Of a stretch of 64,000 bases of DNA, positions 10,501-22,500 are shown piece by piece. Under the pieces are notes generated by a model. The model saw only the letters and a program-made list of their open reading frames with translations. It did not search any database and had not been told where the DNA came from. The stretch is from Haliclona indistincta (lineage: Eukaryota > Porifera > Demospongiae > Haplosclerida > Chalinidae), in assembly GCA_964017065.1 (NCBI GenBank), contig OZ024784.1, positions 10,893,152-10,957,151 on the forward strand. Reading direction: 5' to 3'. A program made the translations under genes and the position numbers. Numbering within the stretch: position 1 is the stretch's first letter; each line of letters starts with the position of its first letter.

Positions 10501-13500
10501 TATACTACTAAAAATATCACTTTTAACGATATTCACGCAACAATAATTAGATTCACGCAACAATAATTAGATTCATGAGCGCTATTTGAGTACAAATACA
10601 GCTATATGCCAAACCACAAGCTACACCACGCTTCCATATTTGGAACAGTATTAGCTAAGCGTTTGCTTGTGTCATTAAATAGAATAACGAGTAGAATGTG
10701 CGCGTGGAGAACAAGCAAGGGGTGGTCACTCCAATTGGTCCTGTACTCACATCTGCGACCGCGGTCAAGATTTGGTCAAGTGGTCAAGACTGAAATAAGG
10801 GAACGGTCAAGAGTCAACGTCCAATCGCAGCTCTCTGGTCAACGGTCAAGAACAGCCGTAGTTAGCTAATTATAACGTTAATTATTAGGGGCTGTCACGT
10901 GCTCACCCATATCACACCCCTTAGCTGGATCACGTGAAGGTGGGGCTGGCTGCTAGCTGTAGTCGATCGAGACGGAGTCGACTAGTGTACAGAACAAACA
11001 AGCAGATTATTTTTTGTATTATACGCTATATGCAATTTATGCATGCAGACCACAATCTCATGCAGTGTCAGCAATTCAGATACTGGCGCTGCAACTGCTC
11101 TCTCCAGGTGACCAACGGTTTCCCCGATTTCAGTGCAACAACCAGGATTTTCGGGCTCTTTTATTAGTCGTACTTGAAGGAATCCTCGACTACACATCAG
11201 TTCATCGTAGCCAGTCGGATACGGCAACGCTTAACGAGCGTGAAAAGAGCACGTGAGCCCTTGTCATTGCATGCATGTATAACGACCGGTCAACGGTCAA
11301 GTAGTCAAAATCGGTACGGTCAAGCGGTCAAGGCCCAATTTTGCCGGTCAAAATTCTTGACCGCGGTCGCAGATGTGAGTACAGGACCAATTGGAGTGAC
11401 CACCCCTTGACAAGTAAGGACTAATCTGTACAAAACCACGAAGCCTGGCGGGCTCATACTCAGCGAAGGAGTATCAGCAGTACTCAAGAGTTGCTACATG
11501 GATTCTTCAACAAGTTTGCGTTGTTCTTAGCAGAGGCCGCATAAGCAGGATCCAAGTCGGCTGCTCTAGGCAGTATTGAGCTAAAAACGATGAGCATTGA
11601 GAACAAATCTCTTTGTGATTGCGGCCTCTGCAGAAAAGTTAGCTCTTTGCGTCCCCTAAACAACTGTGAAACTGAAATTACTGTATCTCTTTCTGTCGGC
11701 GAGAAAAACAAGATAATGTGCTTTAATTACACTTTACAACGACGAACATTTTGCAAAACCTATAAACATTGAAAGTCTCATTTGCATTGTGCATACAAAC
11801 AAACCTTTCTACTTTAACTATTTGAAAAAATAATGTCCCTAGCTTGCTCGGTTCTACCACAACAATCGTTTGTTTGGTATACCAAAAATTCACACATTCA
11901 CACCGGTCCCACTTTAACTAAGTTAGGTGACAATGTATCTACATAGCAAGTTTTATAACGTTTATGCATTTCCTTCCATCTGGCTCAAAAATTTTTAACA
12001 TTTTTTGAGCCAGATGGAAGGAAATGCATAAACGTCATAAAACTTGCTATGTAGATACATTGTCACCTAACTTAGTTAAATCTGCAATAGGGTTGCTGCA
12101 GCACAATGTACAAAGGCGCTCGAGTCAGCTGAAGAGTATTTTTTTTTTCGCAGTTTCGGGAGCCCCGCCCCCTTTCATATTATGATCTGGAAACAACACA
12201 CGAAGGACGCTGCGACGTCCAAGACCTCGGAATTCTTGAAAGCATGATCCTGAGCGTCTTTACGAACATCACTAAGCTTCGGCATTGAATGTTGTTTGAA
12301 TAAAGAGCGTTTTAATTGCGATTGGCTAGCTCCGCCCACGTTATTTTAAGTCTTTTTGTTTTTCCTGCAAAAAGGAAGGACTTGGCGCTTCTCTCTTTAC
12401 CTGTTCTATGTTCGGGTTAACCCACTTTACACGCTGAGACGCAATCCCACTGAATCTGTAACACTGTTTTTTTTTCATTGCGGACCCTACCAGTAGCGTC
12501 GAATTAATCCTAAGACAACAAATTAATAGATGCATACCAGGAGCGCATAATGAGAGTGAGCGCGGTAAGAAGGCAGGAGCACGACACTCCCACGCACTTG
12601 ATTAAAAATTGCAACTCCACACATGATGGATGTGTTTCTAAAGATAGACTTGTGATGGCCGACGGTACGCGTACGTACAGTTTTGTATTAGATGGAACTT
12701 GGCTGTTAGAGGCTCCTTGAGGTAAGCAACAGCTCGTAGAAGCTTTCTACACCTACAATGACGCGCAGACGATCTCCACGTGCTCGTATACCAGCTGTAG
12801 AGAAACAGCACGACGGCCTACCATCACGTATTCGACTCGTTTCTTGCTTTAACAGTATCTACTCAAGCTAGCAGACAAACATGATTGTCCTAGGTTAGTG
12901 GAAAGCTGCTTCTTACCTTCTAGAAGGCCAGTTCTATCCAATACGAAACTGTACGTACGCGTACCGTCGGCCATCACAAGTCTATCTTTAGAAACACGTC
13001 CATCATGTGTGGAGTTGCAATTTTTAATCAAGTGCGTGGGAGTGTCGCGCTCCTGCCTTCTTACCGCGCTCACTCTCATTATGCGCTCCTGTGCATACCT
13101 ATTATATTTAGTAAAGAGTGAGTATTATACTCGCCGTCAACTCTTGGGTCGTTCTTGTCCATGATAAAATTGCTCCGCCCACAGCAACGCCCTGATTTTA
13201 TTTTTAATCTACATTCTTGTGATTTTCGTGAGGTGCGAGGGACGAGAGAACGTTCGCGAGGGACGATGGCATGAGTCGCGAGGGACGAGGGCATGAGTCG
13301 CGAGGGACGAGGGCATGAGTCGCGAGGGACGAGGGCATGAGTCGCGTGAGGCGACCTTTAGGGCCACCGTAGTTAATGGAAAATTCTTCTCATGCAGCGT
13401 TACAATTGCACTTGAAGAAGTTTCCATGGACTGTTAGCAATGAAACCATTGATAAAACAAACTGTGCCTTTTTACTTCAAGTTTTTTCTTGCTGCAACTG

Positions 13501-16500
13501 TATGCTTTTTACTGTCACTGTTGCAGTCAGAAATAGTGTTATTGAAATTCATGCGCAAGCAGTCCGTCATTGTAGTCAACACAGTGGTAGGTTGAAAATC
13601 CAATTCGTATATTGTAGAGAGCCAGATCCTTTTCTGTAAGAAAGAATCTAGCTACACCAGAATAGGTATACACTCGTAGCATCCCTCATAGTAATATTTA
13701 TAACTATCGATATCATCGTGGCTTGTTATTATTATGAAGTCTTTATGGTACAGCATGATTAGGGTTATGGGATACATTTACCCAAGCAAGTTTTTTTACA
13801 CCACTCATGGGCAGGTCTGGCAGCAACCATGAATAAATCTCATGGCGCACAGCAGGACAGTAGTGCCCGCATTGCCAGGTAAGGCGCATGACAGCAGCCC
13901 TACCGGAAGGTGAAGAGCTATTTAGTGTGCACCTTATATAGACCGTGATCTTTGGGCCAAAATTTGGCTTTTGGTATCATCTGGAGGGACTAAGGTTCAT
14001 AGTAATTTTTTAGAAGCCCTACACATCTAGAAGCAGAAAATGTGTGATAGCATTCCAGAATTGGTAGCTTTTGGGTTACATCAAGGTTTTTGTATCTACT
14101 TTTAGCAAGCTTGAATAATGATTAGGTAGTAATTAAATTCATGCACCTCTAATCATATTCACAACAATGATTCTGATTATCAAGCAATGAAACTACTTCT
14201 TCATGCTGTAAGATTATCGAAGAAAGCTATATTAATATTTGTTAATATATCTATGTTAATACTTAGACTGTAGTGATCTGCTCTGGAGGCAGATGCCCTT
14301 GGCATGTCATGCAAGATAAGGACATGTTTGTTCCTTGTGTGGCACTAAAACCCAGAGAAATGGGTATAAAAAACCCAGCCTGAAGATGGGTACAAGGAAG
14401 TTGCTGCTACATACTGCATAATAGTATAGGTGTATACAGAGCCATTATTGTATACATGCCTATACATTGGATGAGACAATATCAAGTGTTTTGCAGCTGA
14501 AGCAAAGTAAAGACTATGACCTGCATTAAATTAGGTTTTTTGATTTTGATTTAATTAAGGTGGCGGGTGCGTATGAATATCATTAATTCTAGATTTTTTC
14601 TTTCTTTCGTTTATTGAATTTTTATTCATGAAAGAGTTACCAAACTTTAGCTGCGTATTAAAGTAAGTATCTACTATATAAATAGAAAGTCTAGAATGTA
14701 AAGAACAGCATTTAGTGCGCTGTTCGCCTCTTGCAAGGTGACTGGCCTTCTGTGACGTCTCATTTTCACGAGCTTCGTTTTACAGGAGAAATAATCGTTG
14801 TGGAGCTTTGCCTGACTGTCAACTTCAGAACTATGCATGGATTACCGGTTATTCAGCTCGTGGGGCCAGTAACCAGTTAGTGGGCACGATCAGGAACCTT
14901 CTCCAGAGCACTACAGAGCGAAGGGACCGACTTGGGCGAACAGAATGCATAGTTTTATAGAGGGGGCGGAGCTAAAGGTCACAGCCGAATACTATCTAAA
15001 AATAGCTAAGTATATGGAAACTAGACGTCATAATAGGTTGTGTATTTTTAACGTCCTAGCCATCATCGAGTTTACTTTACTTAGTACGCGGCGCGTGCGC
15101 GCTTCCGGCTGGTCACGTATTATTATACTACAAAATTTACTATGAATAATTCGTTATTATAATTATGCACCCGCCACCTTAACTGCTATGCGGCATGCCG
15201 ATATGAAAGGGCTATAATGCTATTAAGTCAAGGGCTGACTACTAAGCAGGTAGCACTGTATTATAGACCAGAGAGGTGACACTAGGTCCAGTTAGCTGAG
15301 GATAAAAAAATTAGTAAAAAAAAGAAGCTAAAGAACAGTTGGTACTACAGTTTTTGCAATAGACTGTAGAGAGTCATCTTATATACCAATTTATTGACAT
15401 CTTATTCAAAGGCTTAAATTATACAGTTCTACATGACTTAATATAATCAGACATGCATGGGTAATATCAAGGGCGTATAGAGAGAAGAGGGCATGCAACG
15501 CAATACTATCCGTGAAAACATCGAAATCTTTATTGTTACTAAGAATAGCACTTTCCGTTATCAATTATTGTTATGGTATACGGAGGGTAAACGGAAACTG
15601 ACGTCACTACACAAAGTAATGGCAGACCAAGCTGAAGAACACAGCACAATACCATGCTGCGCGCACGAAGCACAGCCATGCCAGTCAAAGCGGAGAAAGA
15701 CCGTGACTTCGCCTCTGTCCGATACTGCTCGTTGCCTGTTACTGGTAAAATACTATGCAGCCAATCAGCAGGAAGCATGATGAAGCGACAGCGCCAACGA
15801 TAGACAGCAGTTTCGTTTCACCTGCGTCTCAGCCAATGCCATCAGTGATACGCGACATGGTTGGCAACCACCAGTATCCACAGCTTCATGTCGATTGTAG
15901 ATTCGTCAGCTAGTTTTCCATGGAGCACGCCTCGACACGCCTAGACAAGTACGCTGTATGACGCGTCCACGTTCTCTCACATCAACAAGAAAGTCACTGA
16001 TAATCTTGGCTTTGCTTTCTGAGTACTCACCAAACGCTTCTTAAGGATAAACTCTAGAGCGAGATGTATATTGGAAAGAATAGAAGCATTTTGTTTCCGA
16101 AAAATTCCCAATAAATGGCTAAAATGGCGTGTTTCAGCGTCTTCCTTAAGCCATTTATTGGGAATTTTTTTGAAACCAGATGCTTCTATTCTTTCCAATA
16201 TACATCTCGCTCTAGAGTTTATCCTTAAGAAGCGTTTGGTGAGTACTTCGCTTCTTGCCTTAGCACGCTCGTCAAGAAATTTGGCGTAGAAAAATCGAGT
16301 TTTATAGCGATCGGCTTTGGTGCAATTCCGGCTTATTCTACCGTAGCAGTTGTTGGCCTGGACTATTTATACATAGATTAGTCGATGGTGCATTCATATC
16401 TTAGCTTCATAGCGCTTTTTGTCTCCACACTATGATTTAATATTATTTTATGAATATTTAATTAGGCAAACTGGTAACCGTCCCCTTAAGCTTAGCTGGT

Positions 16501-19500
16501 ACGTGTTGCATGTAGTGCAGAGCCGATCAGTGATTCCGCAGCGGCCTGAATAGTTCTCTTTACAGTAACACTGTAATAGCATAAGTGCCAACTAAGTCAT
16601 TAATAAATAAAAAAAGAATAGAAACAAGTATTAAAAACATTTTAACAAAAATGCAAGAGATTTAGGTTTGGTACATGTATCGAAAAAGTATGGAAACAAG
16701 ATTGTGAACTTGGGTAAGTAAACAAGATTTAAAATAAAAAGGACTGTAACAATAGCAGTGTAATGCTACCTCCCTAAATTGACTGCTTTCTATAGTTGTA
16801 GTTAATTTAATAGAGAGGTAGCATTACACTGCTATTGTTACAGTCCTTTTTATTTTAAATCTTGATTACTTACCCAAGTTCACAATCTTGTTCCATACTT
16901 TTTCGATACATGTACCAAACCTAAGTCTCTTGCATTTTTGTTAAAATGTTTTTATTACTAGTAGTTAATGGAATTTATTCTTATAAGTTTAATCTCGTTA
17001 AAACCTTTTGATGTCTAGGTTACACATTATGTACAATTTATGTTTGCAGCAATGTCCTATTATTATTGCAATTGTTTATGTTTGTATATAGCTGCTGCTG
17101 TTGATGTTGGTCTGAAACAAGGAAAAACTGTTATTGTTGTCAAGGATGGTCCAGGATTCTACACAACAAGATGTCTTGCTCCTATGTTATCTGAAGCTAT
17201 CAGAATGCTTCAAGTTAGTCTGTCATTAAAATTAATTGTTATACCTGTTAGCTATTTGACTTAGGCAATGCTATGCAACTTTGTTGCTTGCAGCAAAGTT
17301 GCCTTGTGTTTGTATACAAACTGCGCAATTTCGTTGCAGACAACATTTTTGCTGGGAGCATTTCAGCCTCATCCTAAGGCTCTCTGGCAGTGATTTTAAT
17401 TATGCGTGGGTGGTAAAATACGGAGTTGCCGATAAAGAGCCTGGTACATATATCTAGCGTTATGAAATAATGAGCAGAATCATGTGTCATTACGTAATAT
17501 TGCCCACTGAGATATTGTAAGGATGTCTTTGTTTACAACATGATCACGCCTTTCGATCGCCTGCGTCTCCCTCAAGGCTGCTTGCTTGACGACGAAAATC
17601 AAGATGGCGAAGATTTTCGCCGTATTAGCATTTCTTGAGATTCCAGACATCTTGGATTGATCAGACGATTGTTTTGAGCGTGATAATACCTTTTCCGAAG
17701 CTGGAAGACGTTTCTAAAGTGATTAGCTGAAATCACCGCCCATGCGAATTGTTCATCTTCTTTCAGTAAGCCTAGTGCTGTCCTGAATGAACGAATCACT
17801 ACCAAACCTGCACCATCGCATGTGTATATACCTGGGGTCATTGTAAAAGCTAGAGCCTCTGTAATCGTGGTATCGACATCAACAAGACTCTACTAGGCAT
17901 GTCTACTTGAGTCCTCTATTCCGGACTAGGCTTCCAGCCATGATCATCATAGTGTTCCACTGAGTTTTCAGTGTTAGTCTCTTGTTCATCCATTACATTG
18001 CTAAGGAATATCATGTTGTTAAGGTGGCGGGTTACCGTTCGATATGAATATTAATGAGTTAAATTCTTTTGTTTGTAACTTTTGACAGAAACTATTACAG
18101 AGTACAATACTTGTTATGGAGCATGCTGACATGCGTCCATGCTTCACTAGCGACTTTCAACAAGATCTGCAAACCGAGAAGTGCGCGCGATCTCTGGAAC
18201 GCTGTAGCAATTTTTCGAACCAAATTTCTCGACGTGCAGCAATAGCACGTCTACAATAAAGCGCTGTACTTCAAGCCAAGGACACTGCCGAGGGAATGAC
18301 GAGGCCTTTTTTGAATTTTGCTCTTGTAGATTTTTTATGAATTCTAAAGCGCGGGTCACTAGCAAACATTCTTCGTTCGTCGACGATAACTCAGGACTCG
18401 AGAAAAAAAGCGAAAAAAGGCCTCGTCATGCCCTCGGCAGTGTCCTTGGCTTGAAGTACAGCGCTTTATTGTAGACGTGCTATTGCTGCACGTCGAGAAA
18501 TTTGGTTCGAAAAATTGCTACAGCGTTCCAGAGATCGCGCGCACTTCTCGGTTTGCAGATCTTGTTGAAAGTCGCTAGTGAAGCATGGACGCACGTCAGC
18601 ATGCTCCATAACAAGTATTGTACTCTGTAATAGTTTCTGTCAAAAGTTACAAACAAAAGAATTCAACTCATTAATATTCATATAGAACGGTAACCCGCCA
18701 CTCATACCCTCAACCTCTCTAACTAATTTAACTAATTTACTCTATCTAGCTGCTCATCATGTTGGATATGTTTTGACTTAAAGCGAGGATCAAAGAAGGT
18801 GCTGACATTCAGAATGTCGCCCACTTCTCCTAAATCATCATATCTGCGAGTAAGATCCTGCTTCATTCGAGTCTTTATGTCTTTAGTGAGTTGTGTGTCT
18901 TCCTCTTTGTCTTTTAAGAGTTTCTCATCAATGAGTTGGCCATTGGTAAGACAGCAGATGTAGTCACATAAGATTCTCCGGAGAGCATGTCTGTGAGGCT
19001 AGAAAGTGGAGATAGAGCACGGTCAATAGATTGGAGTACTTCTATATCCTGCCAAGTGGGAACAAGGTGGCTTACTTTCCTGTCAGTGCTCAGGACAACT
19101 CTAATTGCTTCCTCTTGTTGCAATATTCTCGAGACCATTTTTGCCATCGATCCCCACCTAGTTGCACAGTCAGAAACCAGTGAGCACATCTCGCCTTCGC
19201 TTCCAACACATAGAGAAAGAGCTAAATTTTTTTTTAGAAACTCCAAGAGCACGAGTACAGCGGTGATCATCTTTAAGAGCTTGTGTAATGGCCAGATGCA
19301 AGTTATGACCAAAGCACGAAAGTCTTGGCCTCTTAAGACGATTACCAGCATTAACAATGTTCGCACCATTGTCGGTAGTTAAGCATACCTGGTTACACTT
19401 GTTCAGCTCCCATGCATCCAGTGTAGCCTCCGTAGCCTCTGCTAAGTGTTCACCTGTGTGGTCCTCAGGCATGAACTGTGTTTGTAAGCACCTAGTTTTC

Positions 19501-22500
19501 AGCTCCCATTCGCGATCAATGAAGTGCACGGTGTAGCTCATATAAGGTTTCATACCAATACTAGACCACATGCCAGTAGTTGCTGAATAATACAGTACTT
19601 CTCCTATTTCTAGTTTTACTTGATCTCGAGTAGAGGAATAGAGGTTAGGCAGTGCAGTTCTTGAGAATAGGAACGACTGGGTATTTCATATCTCGGGTCA
19701 AGTGTATTTAACAGTCGCTTAAAGCCAGTCTTCTCCACAGAATATATTGGTAGGGTGTCCTTAGCTATGCAGTAGGTTATAGCATCTGTTATCTCTTTCC
19801 ACTTTTTTCCTCTGCGCTCATACTTCTGACTGTTGGCCACAGATTCTATTAGCATTGGCTGACAGCGACTTCTGGATAGTGCAGGTTGCCTTGTCTTGTC
19901 TCCTCTCATTGTTTGCTTGACCTCTGCATGAAGCAGACCATGTGTAGTCCGCAAATGAGCGAGCAAGTTGGACGTGTTCCCTTGGCGTGCTTTTACTTTC
20001 TTGCGACAAGCACGACAAGTAGCGCTGCCATCAACAATGGGTTTCCCATCTTTCCCGAATTCTAGACCGAGGAGTAATCCCAGACGATGCTTTTAGTCCC
20101 GCTCTTCGCTACTAGTCCTGACTGTCGACATCACTGCCTCTGGTGCACTGCAGCTGTTCTCGATCGTCGATCCAATTTCAGCCGATCAATCATGCTCGCG
20201 CACGGTACGCGATACGGTACACAACGCATGCACGTACCGTGACAATACCGTGTTTACATGCGGTATTATTAGTAATTCGATATACCGCCTACACTTTAGC
20301 GATGTAGTATACCGCTTCGATATTATAGTGATACCGTGATAAGCTATTTATAGGTATACCGCCCAGCTTTATTTATGGGCATGGTTTCCTGTTTCGTTTT
20401 GTTTCTTGTTTTATCAACACTCTAGCCAAGACTGCATTTCCCAGCCAGCACTGATAAAATGGGCTGTAACGGACATGTAGGCCTCCGTCACGTTGCTAGT
20501 CCAAATGTCACTAGTGAGCGACAAGGTAACATCTTGGGCTAGTTTGTTATACAACACAGCAACTGCATTCTCATGTTTTTTTCTTGAGAAGTTCACTGAT
20601 GTGCTTGCACGATGGAATACGGTAACCCGGCTCCAGGTATAACAACAGACGGCACATTCCTTCTCCCTCGGCGATCGCTAGTGGTCTGATGTCCATCGTG
20701 ACAACATCAACAAGAAAGTCACTGATAATCTTGGCTTTGCTTTCTGAGCACTTTCTAGTAGCCGCTTCAAGAATTTGTTGAGTTGCTGCTTGCGTCTCCT
20801 TCACGGGTTAGTACGTATCTCTGTGACACCAGCTTTCTTGAGATAGTGCCATACATCAGTTGTACTACTGCTAGCCATTACACATTTACACTAAACACGA
20901 GGCTTTAGCGCACACACAATGTGGTCGCATAATAATGGGCGTGTCGTGTGGGTGTGATTTAATTCAAACTAACCGCATTCGAATGTTTGATGAAACGAAT
21001 GAACTTTCGAATGTGACTGCATTCATCCCACCACTAATAAGAATGACAGCTGCTGCAATGAACTAAAACTAACGATTGCATGTACATTTTTTGCTAATTC
21101 TAACAGTGGCGTAGCAATAAAGGGGCTGGGGGGCTTGTGCCCCCTAAGATTTATAGAGGGGGGCAGAGCCCCCTGAATTACCTGGTTAACAAGAAAGGTG
21201 TAAAACCTGTTATGTAGCTGTAAAATCTTTAGAAAAGTCTAGAGGCTCGTCCGCACTACAGAACTGGTTCAATGCGCATTAGCTACAGATCGGATCAAAG
21301 CGAATCGATCTGCTTACCGCATGTCCGCACTGGTCGCCATTAGATCGACTTGCTGGTGTCGATCGCGTCATGTGAAGTAAGCAACAGCTTGCTAAACAGC
21401 CTGAAAACTGGTCTTACCACATATAATCGCTAGTCTGTGTGTTTCGCGCCCTTTCTTCGCCCGAGTGTGGACCAGGCCTTTCTTCTTTAGCACTGTACTA
21501 GGCCGCACGTCATGTGTTGAGACCACACTCACATCCAATTCAGTTTCAAGTCACTTCAACGCACCTCCGTAGGTGGATTGGGGCGAATGCGCATTGATTC
21601 ACATAGATTCGGTTTAGCAAAATTGACGTGTAATGCGGACAGGATTAAACTGGTTTCGAATGCGCATTGAACCGCATTAGAGCCCTAGTGCGGACGAGCC
21701 TTAGAAGCCTCCAGGACAGCTGGTAATTTACATATGGGCAAGGCCAAGTTGTATACTTGGTTTTTGTGACAGAGGCGTGATGGAATGTTCATACTAGATA
21801 TATTGAGAAAAATGCACTATGACGAGGTGACCGCCTACTGTTGTACAGGGTCCACGGATGAATTTCGCGAAAGTATGCGAAGCTGACAGTAGATCAATAT
21901 ATTCCCGCGAAATTCATCCATGGACCCTGTCCAACAGTAGGCAGTCACCTAGTCGTAGCGCATTTTTCTCATTATATTCAGCGCGAACATTCCATCATGC
22001 CTCTGTCACGAAACCAAGTATACCACACGTATTAGCAACAGTCATCAACTTACTTATAATTATGGTGGTGGACCAAACGCATATTCACGTACGGTATTAG
22101 CCTCGTCCCCAGGCCAAATTTTTTCGCTTACGAAACGGACGAACGAAAACGGAAGCGCGAAAAAAGGGCCTGGTATCTATTGCAAGGGTGACCTTTGACC
22201 ATTCCCCAGAATCTGGGGAATCCGTTCACGCTTGAATATTTGTTTGTGATATTAGCCCGTATATTCACGTGAAAATGGCGCTCTAACAGGCCTACTGTCT
22301 GCGTTGAAGTCCTGTCTGTGTTCGCGCGGTCTCTACTGTGTATGTTGACTCTGTGCTGACATGTTTGAAATACAATCGTTCACAGAGTCTCTTCGAAAAC
22401 CCAGTATCTGGCGTTTACCACGTTGCTGCATTTGTCAGCAGCGTAACTACAGCAACGCTGTGCACAGCAGGCCTTGTACAGCCCTGTATCGACAATCAGT

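Larger units (their letters stand above)
9695..13372. mobile_element. Long inverted-repeat element with four nested insertions
   Basis: The ends read TTACGGTGGCCCTAAAGG (after TTAA 9691-9694) and CCTTTAGGGCCACCGTAG (before TTAA 13373-13376). The left arm (to 10376) and right arm (from 12080) are near-perfect inverted complements that met at the palindrome GCAGATTTAAATCTGC. Later elements now fill that centre (10381-11913, 10716-11409, 11918-12075), and another sits in the right arm (12538-13091). The element lies inside a HADHA intron. TTAA flanks suggest piggyBac/Kolobok-type insertion; no transposase is seen. Confidence 0.8.

Noticed and set aside
15977..16289. Possible protein with [18 protein letters not shown] on both strands
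   Set aside because: It is created by the perfect palindrome at 16028-16241.
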